This document shows, piece after piece, positions 14,098 through 23,944 of a stretch of DNA of 64,000 nucleotides; positions within the stretch are counted from its first letter, which is position 1; the number at the start of each line of letters is the position of its first letter. The translations under genes and the position numbers were made by a program. The notes under the pieces were generated by a model, which saw only the letters and a list, made by a program, of their open reading frames with translations, ran no database searches and was not told the DNA's origin. The DNA is taken from NCBI RefSeq assembly GCF_030063205.1, contig NZ_JASISQ010000001.1, positions 361,152-425,151 on the forward strand, read 5' to 3'. The stretch is from Arthrobacter antibioticus (lineage in GTDB: Bacteria; Actinomycetota; Actinomycetes; Actinomycetales; Micrococcaceae).

Positions 14098-14705
14098 GCG
14101 CCCGCCTCAATGAGCACTTCGTCATTTTCGACGCTGCCACCATCAATCTCAGAAAGACGCACACGCACCTTCTCGCTGGAAGACGTGGGAAGGTTCTTGC
14201 CCACATGGTCTGCTCTGATGGGCAGTTCACGGTGTCCTCGGTCAACGAGCACGGCGAGTCTGACAACGCGAGGGCGGCCTAGATCGACGAGCGCGTCAAG
14301 GGCTGCACGGATGGTGCGACCTGAGTACAGCACGTCATCCACAAGGACTATGGTTTTTCCATCGATACCCGAAGCGGGCAGTTGTGTTCTTTGTGGGGCC
14401 CGTGTTGGGTGCCGGGCCAGGTCGTCACGAAACATGGTGACGTCCAATTGGCCTACGATGGCGGCAGGATCCACTGCGGGATCGCTGGCGGCCAATTTGG
14501 TGGCCAACCGTTGGGCTAAAGGATAGCCTCGCCGCGGGATACCCAGCAGCAACAGGTTCCCTGCACCTTTGTTGGCTTCAAGAATTTCATAGGCGATACG
14601 AGTCAGTGCCCGCTCGATGTCCGCTGCGGTGAGAACCACACGGGACACAGCGACTGGCACTGAGTTTTGCAAAACTTCCTCAAACTCATCAGAGGAGTTG
14701 TTCAT
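14094..14705 (-). CDS. pyrR: Pyrimidine operon regulator PyrR (uracil phosphoribosyltransferase fold)
   Basis: RNA-binding regulator that senses UMP/UTP and PRPP and represses the pyr genes; it may have weak uracil phosphoribosyltransferase activity. The 203-residue protein has the PRPP loop [10 protein letters not shown] (122-131) and the typical [14 protein letters not shown] segment (54-67). The N-terminus is about 18 residues longer than in Bacillus. It is the first gene of the operon. A hairpin with the PyrR-binding loop lies 20 bases upstream, so the protein probably controls its own operon. Confidence 0.96.
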   Translation of the reverse strand: MNNSSDEFEEVLQNSVPVAVSRVVLTAADIERALTRIAYEILEANKGAGNLLLLGIPRRGYPLAQRLATKLAASDPAVDPAAIVGQLDVTMFRDDLARHPTRAPQRTQLPASGIDGKTIVLVDDVLYSGRTIRAALDALVDLGRPRVVRLAVLVDRGHRELPIRADHVGKNLPTSSSEKVRVRLSEIDGGSVENDEVLIEAGA

Positions 14706-14715
14706 TTTCTCGCGT

Positions 14716-14750
14716 CCCCTTTCCCCGCCTCACAGGACGGAATTAAAAGG
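14716..14750 (-). promoter_or_regulatory. PyrR-binding RNA hairpin in the pyr operon leader
   Basis: On the transcript, CCGUC (14740-14736) pairs with GGCGG (14729-14725) around the hexaloop CUGUGA. The run GUCCUGUGAGGC fits the known PyrR recognition pattern UCCnGnGAGGC. A lower stem forms between CCUUU (14750-14746) and AAAGG (14722-14718), separated by an asymmetric internal loop as in Bacillus PyrR sites. The 3' strand of the lower stem is the purine run AAAGGGG, 11 bases before the pyrR ATG. UMP-bound PyrR could therefore block ribosome binding, the translational mode reported for mycobacterial PyrR. No downstream terminator is visible. Confidence 0.8.
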
Positions 14751-14935
14751 TTGATTGCGTACACCTCAAACTACCACAGCAGTCCTGGGCAGTTTCACGA
14801 TTAAAGCGCCTCGAGCTGGGACGCAGTTTGGTGGGAGATTAGCGCAAGCTCACGGCCCGTTCGTGAATAAGCTACAGAGGGAAGATTACGCGCGCCATCT
14901 TTGTCGCGGCATCTTGTGGCCCTAGTCTTGAACTC

Positions 14936-16393
14936 ATGAGTGAACCAGGCCGATGGCAACCCCCCGCCCCAGGCGCCCCGGAGCAACAATATCCACAAGA
15001 CCCGCATGGACAGCCACAATATGGACACCAGCAGTACGCCCAGCAACAGTATGCACAGCAACAGTATGCACAGCCGCTCCCCCAAGGGAACCAGAACTTC
15101 GCCCAAGCCAACGCGCAGGGAACTGCGCTAAGTCACACCTCTGAGTATTGGGTCCACCACGCTCCCGATCCCCGCCGGAAAAAGTCACCGGGTGCAGCAG
15201 TGAAGGTGACAAACCTCATCTTACTGTGTGCCTTTGCACTCATAACCGTTATCACTTTGGCGTTCTTCGCCATTTCTATCGGTGCAAACGTGTTTTTGAT
15301 CTGTGGTGCCCTCGCTTTGATTCCCCTTTCCATCTGTGTAGCCACACTGATGTGGATCGACAGGTGGGAACCAGAACCCATCTCCGCCCTGATCTTAGGT
15401 TTTTGTTGGGGTGCAGGCATGGCTGTTATTACCACCTTGGTGGTGGGCAGCTGGGTCCAGCCGCTGATCATGAGTGGAGCGAGCGGAGCTGACGCCGACA
15501 TGGTTGGCGCAGTGGTCCAAGCACCCATGGTTGAGGAACTCTGCAAAGGCGCAGGGGTGCTCTTGCTGTTCTTCTTACGACGGAAAACCTTTGACGGGCC
15601 TATCGATGGAGTTGTGTATGCCGGCATAGTCGCCGCTGGTTTCGCCTTTACCGAGAACATTCTTTACTTTGGCCAGGCTCTTGTAGAGACGGACGGGGCT
15701 ACCGGTGGGCTCATTGCCATCTTTGTATTGCGCGGTCTCATGTCTCCCTTTGCGCACGTCATGTTTACAGCAACACTTGGTGTCTGTGTGGGCTGGGCGG
15801 CCCGCAACGGCGGCACTTCCCTGGTCTTGGGGGCTTGGGTAGTTGGTTTGGTTCCCGCCATGGCGTTGCACGGGTTGTGGAACGGCTCCTCATTCCTAGG
15901 CGCAAACTTCTTCATTGTTTATATAGTTCTTCAGGTGCCGCTGTTCATTTTGTTCATACTCGGTGTGATCCTCTTGCATCGCAGCGAAGCCAAGCTGACG
16001 CGCAAACGGCTCGACGAATACGTTCCGTCAGGCTGGTTCACCCAGCAGGAGGTGCCGATGCTCGCCACAGGAGGTGGCCGGCGTCGGGCGCTGACCTGGT
16101 CTAAAACATTCTCTGCAGCACCCCTTATGAAGGAATTCATCCGCCTCGCAACCAGGCTGGCCTTTACACGTCAACGACTACTTGTTGACGCCAAGGGCGG
16201 GAAGCGCGGCGCCGCGGCCGGTCGCTTCGTCTCCGGACAAGCACTTGAGATGACACTACTGAACAAGATCGCAGCAGTACGCAGCGACCTTCTGGGCCGG
16301 CATGCCGCCACCGTCTGGAACCTACAACAACTCCAAGCCCAACAATTACAGGCGCATCAGCAGCAGAATAATTGGCAGCCACCTGTGCAATAG
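14936..16393 (+). CDS. PrsW-family intramembrane metalloprotease-like protein
   Basis: A 485-residue multi-pass membrane protein. Residues 1-85 are a cytoplasmic Gln/Pro-rich tail with repeated QQYAQ units. Hydrophobic segments cover about 91-385. The PrsW family motifs are all visible: VEELCKG with the paired glutamates at 200-201, FAFTENILYFG (Glu 240), SPFAHVMFTATLG (His 274) and ALHGLWNG (His 312). In Bacillus PrsW cleaves an anti-sigma factor; the substrate here is unknown. The C-terminal 100 residues are soluble and end in a Gln-rich stretch. It is transcribed divergently from pyrR and ends at a terminator shared with nusB. Confidence 0.88.
   Translation: MSEPGRWQPPAPGAPEQQYPQDPHGQPQYGHQQYAQQQYAQQQYAQPLPQGNQNFAQANAQGTALSHTSEYWVHHAPDPRRKKSPGAAVKVTNLILLCAFALITVITLAFFAISIGANVFLICGALALIPLSICVATLMWIDRWEPEPISALILGFCWGAGMAVITTLVVGSWVQPLIMSGASGADADMVGAVVQAPMVEELCKGAGVLLLFFLRRKTFDGPIDGVVYAGIVAAGFAFTENILYFGQALVETDGATGGLIAIFVLRGLMSPFAHVMFTATLGVCVGWAARNGGTSLVLGAWVVGLVPAMALHGLWNGSSFLGANFFIVYIVLQVPLFILFILGVILLHRSEAKLTRKRLDEYVPSGWFTQQEVPMLATGGGRRRALTWSKTFSAAPLMKEFIRLATRLAFTRQRLLVDAKGGKRGAAAGRFVSGQALEMTLLNKIAAVRSDLLGRHAATVWNLQQLQAQQLQAHQQQNNWQPPVQ
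15026..15070. repeat. 15-bp tandem repeat in the PrsW-like gene
   Basis: Two perfect 15-bp copies (15041-15055 and 15056-15070, CAGCAACAGTATGCA) preceded by a diverged copy; they encode repeated QQYAQ units in the cytoplasmic tail. Confidence 0.9.
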
Positions 16394-16404
16394 CGGTTAA
16401 ACCG

Positions 16405-16435
16405 ATGGCCCGGTGCATTGAGTGCACCGGGCCAT
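16405..16435. terminator. Shared terminator between PrsW-like gene and nusB
   Basis: A perfect 13-bp stem (ATGGCCCGGTGCA with its complement) and 5-base loop between two convergent genes. It has no long uridine run but is GC-rich and well placed for both strands. Confidence 0.75.
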
Positions 16436-16499
16436 TACTGTATCTCGATTTGTGCTTCCCCTGGACCAGGGATACGACTACTATTCTCTTGATTGCCTC

Positions 16500-16946
16500 T
16501 TAGGCAAGCAAAGTCGGCTTGATCTGCTGAAGCCGCCCAAGTAGGCCGTTGACGAACTGGGGAGACTCATCAGTGGAGAGCATTTTGGCCAACTCCACTG
16601 CCTCGCTAACTGCGACACCATCAGGGACATCATCGTTGTAGAGCAGTTCCCAAGTACCGATTCGCAAGATAATCCTGTCCACGGCGGGCATGCGCTCAAG
16701 TGTCCAGCCCTGGGAATAGGTGGCTAGGAACTCATCAATATTTTCGGCCATGGCTGTGACGCCCTCGACCAAATCTACTGTGTAGAGGTTAATAATTTGA
16801 CCTGTTTTTTCACGGCGCGCCGTCAGGGCAGACATGGCACTGACTTCACGTTGCTCTGCCTCAAACAGGATGTCCAAAGCACGGCGTCGAGCCTTGCTTC
16901 GCGCTGAATTCGGTTTGCCCGTGGTGTTGGGTTGACTACTTGCCAC
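16500..16946 (-). CDS. nusB: Transcription antitermination factor NusB
   Basis: Part of the rRNA antitermination complex; binds boxA RNA together with ribosomal protein S10. The 148-residue protein shows the family helices: ARRRALDILFEAEQR (20-34) and the C-terminal VAVSEAVELAKMLSTDESPQ followed by FVNGLLGRL. The start is GTG at 16946, whose G is the last base of the efp stop codon, so translation is coupled to efp. efp-nusB is a common actinobacterial pair. Confidence 0.97.
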   Translation of the reverse strand: MASSQPNTTGKPNSARSKARRRALDILFEAEQREVSAMSALTARREKTGQIINLYTVDLVEGVTAMAENIDEFLATYSQGWTLERMPAVDRIILRIGTWELLYNDDVPDGVAVSEAVELAKMLSTDESPQFVNGLLGRLQQIKPTLLA

Positions 16947-17509
16947 TACTCGCTGACACGTCCCAAGTAGCTACCGTCACGGGTGTCGACCTTGACCAAG
17001 GTGTTGTTCTCAACGAACAAGGGAACCTGGATTTCAAAGCCTGTCTCAACTGTTGCGGGCTTGTTGCCTGCGGAGGACCGATCGCCCTGAAGACCCGGCT
17101 CGGTGTAGGTGATGCGCAACTGAACCGACGGCGGCAGCTCAATGTACAACGGGGAACCTTCGTACAGTGCGATGGTCACGTTGAGGTTTTCAAGCATGAA
17201 GTTGGTGGCATCGCCAACGGTTTTACCCGGCACGGTGAGCTGGTCATAGTTGTCGTTGTCCATGAAAACGAAGTCTTCGCCATCTTGGTACAGGTACTGG
17301 AAGTCCGAGCGATCAACGGTTGCAGTTTCAATCTTCAGCCCGGCGTTGAATGTCTTATCAACTACTTTTCCCGAGAGGATGTTGCGCATCTTCGTCCGGA
17401 CAAAAGCGCCGCCCTTGCCGGGCTTGACGTGCTGGAACTCGATGACGTTCCAAAGCTGTCCCTCAAGTTTGAGTACAGTGCCGTTCTTAATGTCGTTAGT
17501 CGTTGCCAC
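16946..17509 (-). CDS. efp: Elongation factor P
   Basis: Relieves ribosome stalling at polyproline stretches. The 187 residues form three beta-barrel domains. The tip loop of domain I reads [14 protein letters not shown] with Lys at 32; the EpmA/EpmB modification enzymes are not in the window, and actinobacterial EF-P is thought to act with an unmodified Lys in this PGKG loop. The C-terminal signature [14 protein letters not shown] is complete. It lies 147 bases after the TPR-like gene and directly before nusB. Confidence 0.97.
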   Translation of the reverse strand: MATTNDIKNGTVLKLEGQLWNVIEFQHVKPGKGGAFVRTKMRNILSGKVVDKTFNAGLKIETATVDRSDFQYLYQDGEDFVFMDNDNYDQLTVPGKTVGDATNFMLENLNVTIALYEGSPLYIELPPSVQLRITYTEPGLQGDRSSAGNKPATVETGFEIQVPLFVENNTLVKVDTRDGSYLGRVSE

Positions 17510-17656
17510 AGTAGCCTCTTAGCGTATAAGTATTATCAAAAATCCATAGACCACACTACCGTACCTAGCAGCACTGCATGGCATGAGGCTCACCACAGCC
17601 GCTCAAACACTTGCACTTACCCGGCCGTTGCGGTGGTCTCAGCAGGTGGGTGGGGA

Positions 17657-18157
17657 CTATTCCCTCTCGGCCAAGTCCAAAGCGCGCGTCAGCGAGACCG
17701 TTGCCGAGTAAATTGCCGTCGCGTCCGAACCTGACGCCACGCGAAGATCAAGGGAGGTGGCAAAGTTTTTGGCAGCGGCTTCAAACTGTCCGTTACTGAA
17801 GTGCACCTTGCCCAGTTGTTGAAATACCCACGGTTCCATGGGTGTCCCGGCAACTGTGGGCAGAATGGTGCGCAGGACTCTTTCGGCTCTATCAAAGTTC
17901 TTTGTTGCACGCAGGACCTCGGCATCGAGTACCTGGAGTCTAATTGATTCGGGGTCAATCAGACGTGCATCTGCCGCGGCTTCGGCGGCCTCGGCAGTGA
18001 GTCCGCGAGCCAGCAACACGAAGATTTTATCTCCTGCGTCAGTGGAGCTCTCAAGCGCGGAATTGCAGGCGTCCTCGTCGACCACTTCGGGCAGCAGTGT
18101 CTGCGGGTTCACTGCCGTGCCCGGGAAACCTGCTGAGGGCCAGTCCATCAAACCCAT
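17657..18157 (-). CDS. Small TPR-like protein, function unknown
   Basis: A 166-residue, mostly helical protein. Residues 80-160 look like one or two tetratricopeptide repeats: a helix around NFDRAERVLRTILP is followed by PWVFQQLGKVHFSNGQFEAAAKN, in which W-L-G-Y-A-F-P-type spacing can be recognised. I take the ATG at 18157, one base after the aroB stop; an upstream extension would lie inside aroB. The tight spacing suggests co-transcription with aroB. No catalytic motif is seen, and the function is unknown. Confidence 0.75.
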   Translation of the reverse strand: MGLMDWPSAGFPGTAVNPQTLLPEVVDEDACNSALESSTDAGDKIFVLLARGLTAEAAEAAADARLIDPESIRLQVLDAEVLRATKNFDRAERVLRTILPTVAGTPMEPWVFQQLGKVHFSNGQFEAAAKNFATSLDLRVASGSDATAIYSATVSLTRALDLAERE

Positions 18158-18158
18158 A

Positions 18159-19322
<1,164 letters not shown>

Positions 19323-19901
19323 TTACAGATTCTCTTTCCTTGATTCTGCTGCCAACAGGTGGATCAGCCGCGCAACAAGCTGTGGCACATTTGAATTGCT
19401 AACATTTAGGTTGATATTTGCCAGGCGTTCATAGACGGGTTCGCGTGCGGCGGCCAGGCGCTGCCAGGTTGCCACCGGGTCGGCGGCGAGAAGCGGGCGT
19501 CCGGTGTTGCGCGTTATTCGCTCCCTTACAGTTGCCAGATCGGCACTGAGGTAGACCACAGTGGCCCCGGCGAGTAATTGTTGCGTCCCAGAGTCTAGAA
19601 CCGCACCCCCGCCAAGGGACAGGACAACTGACTTTGTTGCAGGCTCCTGGGAGTCTAAAACCTCCGCAATAGCCCTCGCTTCCAGCTGCCTGAAGTGATG
19701 TTCACCCTTCGCCGCAAAAATTCGTGGGACAGGACCGTGCTTAGCAACAATTTTGTGGTCCGAATCAACAAAGTCCAGCCTCAACACACGAGCAAGCTCT
19801 GCGCCTATCACCGATTTCCCAACGGCCATGGGCCCAATAATGACTATGGGCCGCTGGGGCGTGAAGTCCGGCGTCCCAACCGGCTCCTTGCCCGTTGCCA
19901 T
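19323..19901 (-). CDS. aroK: Shikimate kinase
   Basis: Phosphorylates shikimate at the 3-hydroxyl. From the ATG at 19901 it has 192 residues; the frame is open further upstream to 20018, but that part overlaps aroC and has no family similarity. The P-loop is GPMAVGKS (usual GxxGAGKS), followed by the shikimate-binding DSDHKIV and the LSLGGGAVL loop. It starts 17 bases after the aroC stop. Confidence 0.95.
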   Translation of the reverse strand: MATGKEPVGTPDFTPQRPIVIIGPMAVGKSVIGAELARVLRLDFVDSDHKIVAKHGPVPRIFAAKGEHHFRQLEARAIAEVLDSQEPATKSVVLSLGGGAVLDSGTQQLLAGATVVYLSADLATVRERITRNTGRPLLAADPVATWQRLAAAREPVYERLANINLNVSNSNVPQLVARLIHLLAAESRKENL

Positions 19902-19917
19902 CAGCGACCGCGTCCCA

Positions 19918-21117
19918 TCAGTGCCCCTGCGTATCCAGATTCGAGGGTATGGCTGCCAAGAAACTCTCCATATTGCGCTTGGTCTCTGCCATGGAGTCTC
20001 CACCAAACTTTTCCACAAGTGCTTCTGCCAGAACCAAGGCTGTCATAGCCTCAGCCACAACTCCGGCAGCCGGCACGGCACAAACATCGGAACGCTGGTG
20101 GTGAGCCTTAGCAGCCTTCCCCGTAGCGACGTCAACGGTTTTCAAGGCACGCGGCACCGTCGCAATCGGTTTCATTGCTGCACGGACGCGCAACACATCC
20201 CCGATACTCATACCACCCTCGATGCCACCGGCACGGTTTGAGGTACGCACAATCCGTCCGTTCTCATCATGGACCATCTCATCGTGTGCTGCGGATCCTC
20301 TGCGAGCTGCCGTGGCAAAGCCGTCACCTACTTCCACTCCCTTGATGGCTTGGATACCCATCAGGGCCCCCGCCAGTCTGGAGTCGAGGCGACGGTCCCA
20401 ATGAACATAGCTGCCAAGTCCTGGGGGCAGCCCATAGGCCAACACTTCAACAACACCGCCGAGGGTTTCTCCCTGCTTTTGGGCGGTATCCACTTCCTGC
20501 ACCATGGCAGCTGAGGTTGCTGCGTCAAAGCAGCGCAGTGGGTCTGCATCAAGTGCACCAACATCGGCAAAGCCGGGCAGGGCAGCAGTGTCCGGTGAGC
20601 TAACCCCGGCGATTTGGACTGTATGGCTGATAAGTCTCACACCAACTGCGGCCAACATCTGTCCCGCAACAACACCAAGGGCAACGCGGGTTGCGGTTTC
20701 ACGGGCGCTGGCACGCTCCAACACCGGTCGCGCCTCATCGAAAGCGTACTTTTGCATGCCGGTAAAGTCGGCGTGACCTGGGCGAGGGCGAGTCAACGGG
20801 GCATTGCGGGCCTGACCCTGAAGTTCGCCAGCATCTACAGGATCCGCTGACATGATCTGTTCCCACTTGGGCCATTCGGAGTTAGCGATCTGGATGGCGA
20901 TGGGCCCGCCTTGTGTCAGACCGTGTCGGACTCCGCCCAAAATGGTGACAACGTCCTGCTCAAACTTCATCCTCGCACCACGGCCGTAGCCCAGACGACG
21001 ACGGGCGAGTGCCTCACGGATGTGGACGCTCGTAAGCTCCACACCGGCAGGCACGCCTTCAATAATTCCGACAAGGGCCGGGCCATGTGATTCTCCGGCG
21101 GTCAACCAACGCAACAT
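19918..21117 (-). CDS. aroC: Chorismate synthase
   Basis: Final common step to chorismate, using reduced FMN. The 399-residue protein has the three family signatures: [18 protein letters not shown] near the N-terminus, the [11 protein letters not shown] and RPGHADFTG regions, and the late [17 protein letters not shown] stretch. It begins five bases after aroE, giving the order aroE-aroC-aroK-aroB. Confidence 0.98.
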   Translation of the reverse strand: MLRWLTAGESHGPALVGIIEGVPAGVELTSVHIREALARRRLGYGRGARMKFEQDVVTILGGVRHGLTQGGPIAIQIANSEWPKWEQIMSADPVDAGELQGQARNAPLTRPRPGHADFTGMQKYAFDEARPVLERASARETATRVALGVVAGQMLAAVGVRLISHTVQIAGVSSPDTAALPGFADVGALDADPLRCFDAATSAAMVQEVDTAQKQGETLGGVVEVLAYGLPPGLGSYVHWDRRLDSRLAGALMGIQAIKGVEVGDGFATAARRGSAAHDEMVHDENGRIVRTSNRAGGIEGGMSIGDVLRVRAAMKPIATVPRALKTVDVATGKAAKAHHQRSDVCAVPAAGVVAEAMTALVLAEALVEKFGGDSMAETKRNMESFLAAIPSNLDTQGH

Positions 21118-21122
21118 ACTCT

Positions 21123-22034
21123 CTATCCTGCCATGTTCTGTTCGTGGGGTGCCCGCCTATGCACGCCAATTGCGTCGCACATCACATTGATGACGTCCCT
21201 TACTTGATCTGTTGCGAGGGTGCCGTAACCTCCCGCCTCCGCAAACAGCTTGACTTGCTCAACACCTTGGTAAAGAAGCATCTCAATCCCGGCCACCACT
21301 GTGCCGCCGTGGTTCTCCCAAGCCTTCGCCAGTGCACTGGGCCAAGGATCGTATGCCACATCAAGCAGCACTGAACCGGACACGCTCGTAGTACTGTCAG
21401 CAAACTCATCAGCCAGCTCATCGGCACCGTGCGGTGGCAGGGTGGAGATTACGACGTCGAACCCTGCCAGTGCTTCCGCCGCACCTTCGAATGCAGCAAG
21501 ACAAGCAGTGGCCCCTAATGCTGTGGCTACTTCCAGCGTTGGGGCTGCATTGACTGGGTTACGCACAAAAATCACTATTTCTGTGGCCTCCAGTTGGCAC
21601 AGCGCCGCAATCGCAGAAACGGCGGTACCTCCCCCACCTAGAATCGCGGCTCGCGGACGCTCACCGGCTCCAGCATGTTTAAGGGCGTTCACAATGCCAG
21701 CCACATCGGTGTTCTCTCCCCGAAGCATGGGGGCACCGGCGTCGTCCTGCCTCACGACGATCGTGTTGACGGCGCCCAAAACCCGGGCTACCGGACTTAG
21801 TTCATCAACAAGACCTACTGCTGCTTGTTTCAGCGGCATGGTCACGGACAGGCCATACCAATTTCCTTCTGTCTTCACCCGCGCCATCAGTGCTGGAAGT
21901 TCAAAAACATCCACATCAATGGCGCCATAGTTGAAGTTCGCGCCTAGAACGTCATAGGCAGCGTTGTGCATCGCAGGAGATTTGGAGTGCCCAATAGGAT
22001 GACCCAAAACGGCGCCCTGAAGCAAAACCGTCAC
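21123..22034 (-). CDS. aroE: Shikimate dehydrogenase
   Basis: Reduces 3-dehydroshikimate to shikimate with NADPH. The 303-residue protein has the substrate loop [14 protein letters not shown], the catalytic lysine in LSVTMPLKQ, and the nucleotide-binding [13 protein letters not shown]. The start is GTG, immediately after the mltG stop, so it is probably translated with mltG. This aroE may also be the quinate-tolerant actinobacterial type; the sequence does not decide. Confidence 0.95.
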   Translation of the reverse strand: MTVLLQGAVLGHPIGHSKSPAMHNAAYDVLGANFNYGAIDVDVFELPALMARVKTEGNWYGLSVTMPLKQAAVGLVDELSPVARVLGAVNTIVVRQDDAGAPMLRGENTDVAGIVNALKHAGAGERPRAAILGGGGTAVSAIAALCQLEATEIVIFVRNPVNAAPTLEVATALGATACLAAFEGAAEALAGFDVVISTLPPHGADELADEFADSTTSVSGSVLLDVAYDPWPSALAKAWENHGGTVVAGIEMLLYQGVEQVKLFAEAGGYGTLATDQVRDVINVMCDAIGVHRRAPHEQNMAG

Positions 22035-23330
22035 CTACTTGCACTCTCCCGGGTTTGCATCACACCAGGCAACGTACTTCGCCACGTTGGTCTTATGCTC
22101 AGCAAACGTGGCAGCGTACAACGTCTCACCCGTCTTTAGATCAACCGTCACCCAAAAGTAATACGGGTTCGCCTCAGGGTGAGCCGCAGCTTCTATTGCT
22201 TTGATCCCTGGCGAACCGATGGGACCCACGGGCAGACCGGGATTGGCGAATGTGTTGTAGAGATTTGTTTTATCAGCCTTTTGGGCCGACGTGATGTTGT
22301 ACGTTTTTAAACCAAGCCCGTAAGCCACGGTGGCATCGGACTCAAGGCGTCCACCCGTTTCTCCATTGGGGTTGTTGATTCTGTTCTCAATTGCACCAGA
22401 AATCTTGGCGTAATTCGCCGCGTTGCCTTCGAACTCAATGATGCTTCCAATGGTTAGAACCCGGTACTGCTCCGTTGGATCCTTCACCCCAGTGTCAGTC
22501 AGCGACTTCTTCGTGCCGGCCACCATTTCGCTGAGGATCGCCTTGGCATCGAGTTCGATCGGAAAACGGTATTCACCGGGTGCCAGGTAACCTTCAAGAT
22601 TTTTAGCCTCTTCGGGGAGGTCAAACAACTGGGGCTGTTTTGCCAGCGACTCAAACTCGGCCTCGGGAATGCCCGTGTCTTTGGCCAAGACTGCAAGGGT
22701 GTCACTCATACGCAGGTTCTGGGCAACGGCTGCGTAGTGCACTTTGTCATCTCCCACAGCCAGAAGAACACTCACGGCATCTGCAGCTTTCATCTGCAGT
22801 TTCATGCCAAACGTGCCCGGCTGTAACGCGCTGGCCCCATCTGCAGCGTTCAGAGCATCAAGGAACGCCTGCTCGCTGGCAACGACATCCTCTGTCTTTA
22901 GATCATTCGCTACCATCCTGGCAGTGGCACCTTCCGGGACCACAAACTGCACTGAGCTGGTGCCCGGTCCGGGATAATCGGCGGCCTGAAAGCCACTCAG
23001 GAGAGGTTTGGCAGCCTGCACGGCAAAAAATACAACTACCCCAAAAAGCAACAGGATGATAAAGAAGATCACACTACGGCGGCGCTTGCGCACACGTTTT
23101 GACACCCGGCTCGATCGCCGCGATGGCAGTCCTTGCGCAGATGCCTGACCATGGTAGAGAGGAGCCATGGCTGACTCCGGCACCGGTTGCTGATACTGAT
23201 CATCATCATCGGCTAAAGCATGGTCATAATCATGGGCACTGGTGGGTTCCTGGGTCGAGGAGGGATCGTCCCAGGAAACGCCGGAATCATTCCCGGGAAC
23301 GTGCGCGGGGCCGCGAAATAGACCGCTCAT
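22035..23330 (-). CDS. mltG: Endolytic murein transglycosylase MltG
   Basis: Cuts nascent glycan strands in the cell wall and so limits their length. The 431-residue protein has an acidic, disordered cytoplasmic N-terminus (1-70), a run of basic residues, one transmembrane helix (about 87-104) and an extracellular catalytic region. The YceG-like motifs LEGYLAPGEYRFP, SIIEFEG (presumed catalytic Glu) and LESDATVAYGLG are present. It overlaps the ruvX stop by four bases and directly precedes aroE. Confidence 0.95.
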   Translation of the reverse strand: MSGLFRGPAHVPGNDSGVSWDDPSSTQEPTSAHDYDHALADDDDQYQQPVPESAMAPLYHGQASAQGLPSRRSSRVSKRVRKRRRSVIFFIILLLFGVVVFFAVQAAKPLLSGFQAADYPGPGTSSVQFVVPEGATARMVANDLKTEDVVASEQAFLDALNAADGASALQPGTFGMKLQMKAADAVSVLLAVGDDKVHYAAVAQNLRMSDTLAVLAKDTGIPEAEFESLAKQPQLFDLPEEAKNLEGYLAPGEYRFPIELDAKAILSEMVAGTKKSLTDTGVKDPTEQYRVLTIGSIIEFEGNAANYAKISGAIENRINNPNGETGGRLESDATVAYGLGLKTYNITSAQKADKTNLYNTFANPGLPVGPIGSPGIKAIEAAAHPEANPYYFWVTVDLKTGETLYAATFAEHKTNVAKYVAWCDANPGECK

Positions 23331-23938
23331 GGTTCCGGCGTCGTTTCTTCGGACACGCCGATTTGCGTTGAAATGGTGGAAACCTCTTCATAGTCGGATG
23401 ATCCGGCGGTCCCCACAACCTCCGCCGTTACTGCGCGCACAGCTAAGCCAACATCGGCATTACGCGCTTTTTGCGTATCAATAGCGTGCTGCAATATTTC
23501 AACAGCTGCCACTTGATCTACTACTTTACGGTGCTCGCGGCTGCTCATGCCAGCCCGATGCAGCGCCTGGTGGGCGCTGACTGTGCTCAAACGTTCATCG
23601 AACAAGTGTACCGGGACATCTAGTCCGGCGCTCTGTAGTGCTGAGACCAAGTGCTGGGCGTAATCCCGGGCCATCTGCGCCGAAGACTTTTCCTCCCCTT
23701 TGAGGGTCCTTGGCAGACCCACAATGATCTGGCAAACCCCGCGGGAAGTAGCCTCATTGACAATGATTTTAATGTCGCTGTGGCGTTTCAGATCACGGCT
23801 GAGTGTTTTGACGGGAGTAGCCAAAATACCGTCCGGATCGCAGGCAGCCAAACCGACGCGAACCATACCTACGTCCACACCCATTTTGGCCCCCTGCGGG
23901 AATTGTCTTGCTCCCTGCGGGAATTCTAGTTCGGACAT
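23327..23938 (-). CDS. ruvX: Holliday junction resolvase-like protein RuvX (YqgF)
   Basis: RNase H-fold protein, probably acting in RNA processing (the 16S rRNA role is known in other bacteria) rather than recombination. The 203-residue protein starts its fold at MGVDVGMVRVGLAACDP, with the catalytic Asp in GVDVG. Later motifs are IIVGLPRTLKGE and HLFDERLSTVSAHQ. The N-terminus has a repeated FPQGARQ/FPQGAKM segment encoded by a 21-bp tandem repeat, so the native start may be an internal one. The C-terminus ends in an acidic tail. It lies between alaS and mltG, as in other actinobacteria. Confidence 0.95.
   Translation of the reverse strand: MSELEFPQGARQFPQGAKMGVDVGMVRVGLAACDPDGILATPVKTLSRDLKRHSDIKIIVNEATSRGVCQIIVGLPRTLKGEEKSSAQMARDYAQHLVSALQSAGLDVPVHLFDERLSTVSAHQALHRAGMSSREHRKVVDQVAAVEILQHAIDTQKARNADVGLAVRAVTAEVVGTAGSSDYEEVSTISTQIGVSEETTPEP
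23892..23925. repeat. 21-bp period repeat at the start of ruvX
   Basis: CCCTGCGGGAATT occurs at 23892-23904 and again at 23913-23925. On the minus strand the repeat encodes the duplicated FPQGA segment at the N-terminus of RuvX. Confidence 0.85.
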
Positions 23939-23944
23939 GGAGCG

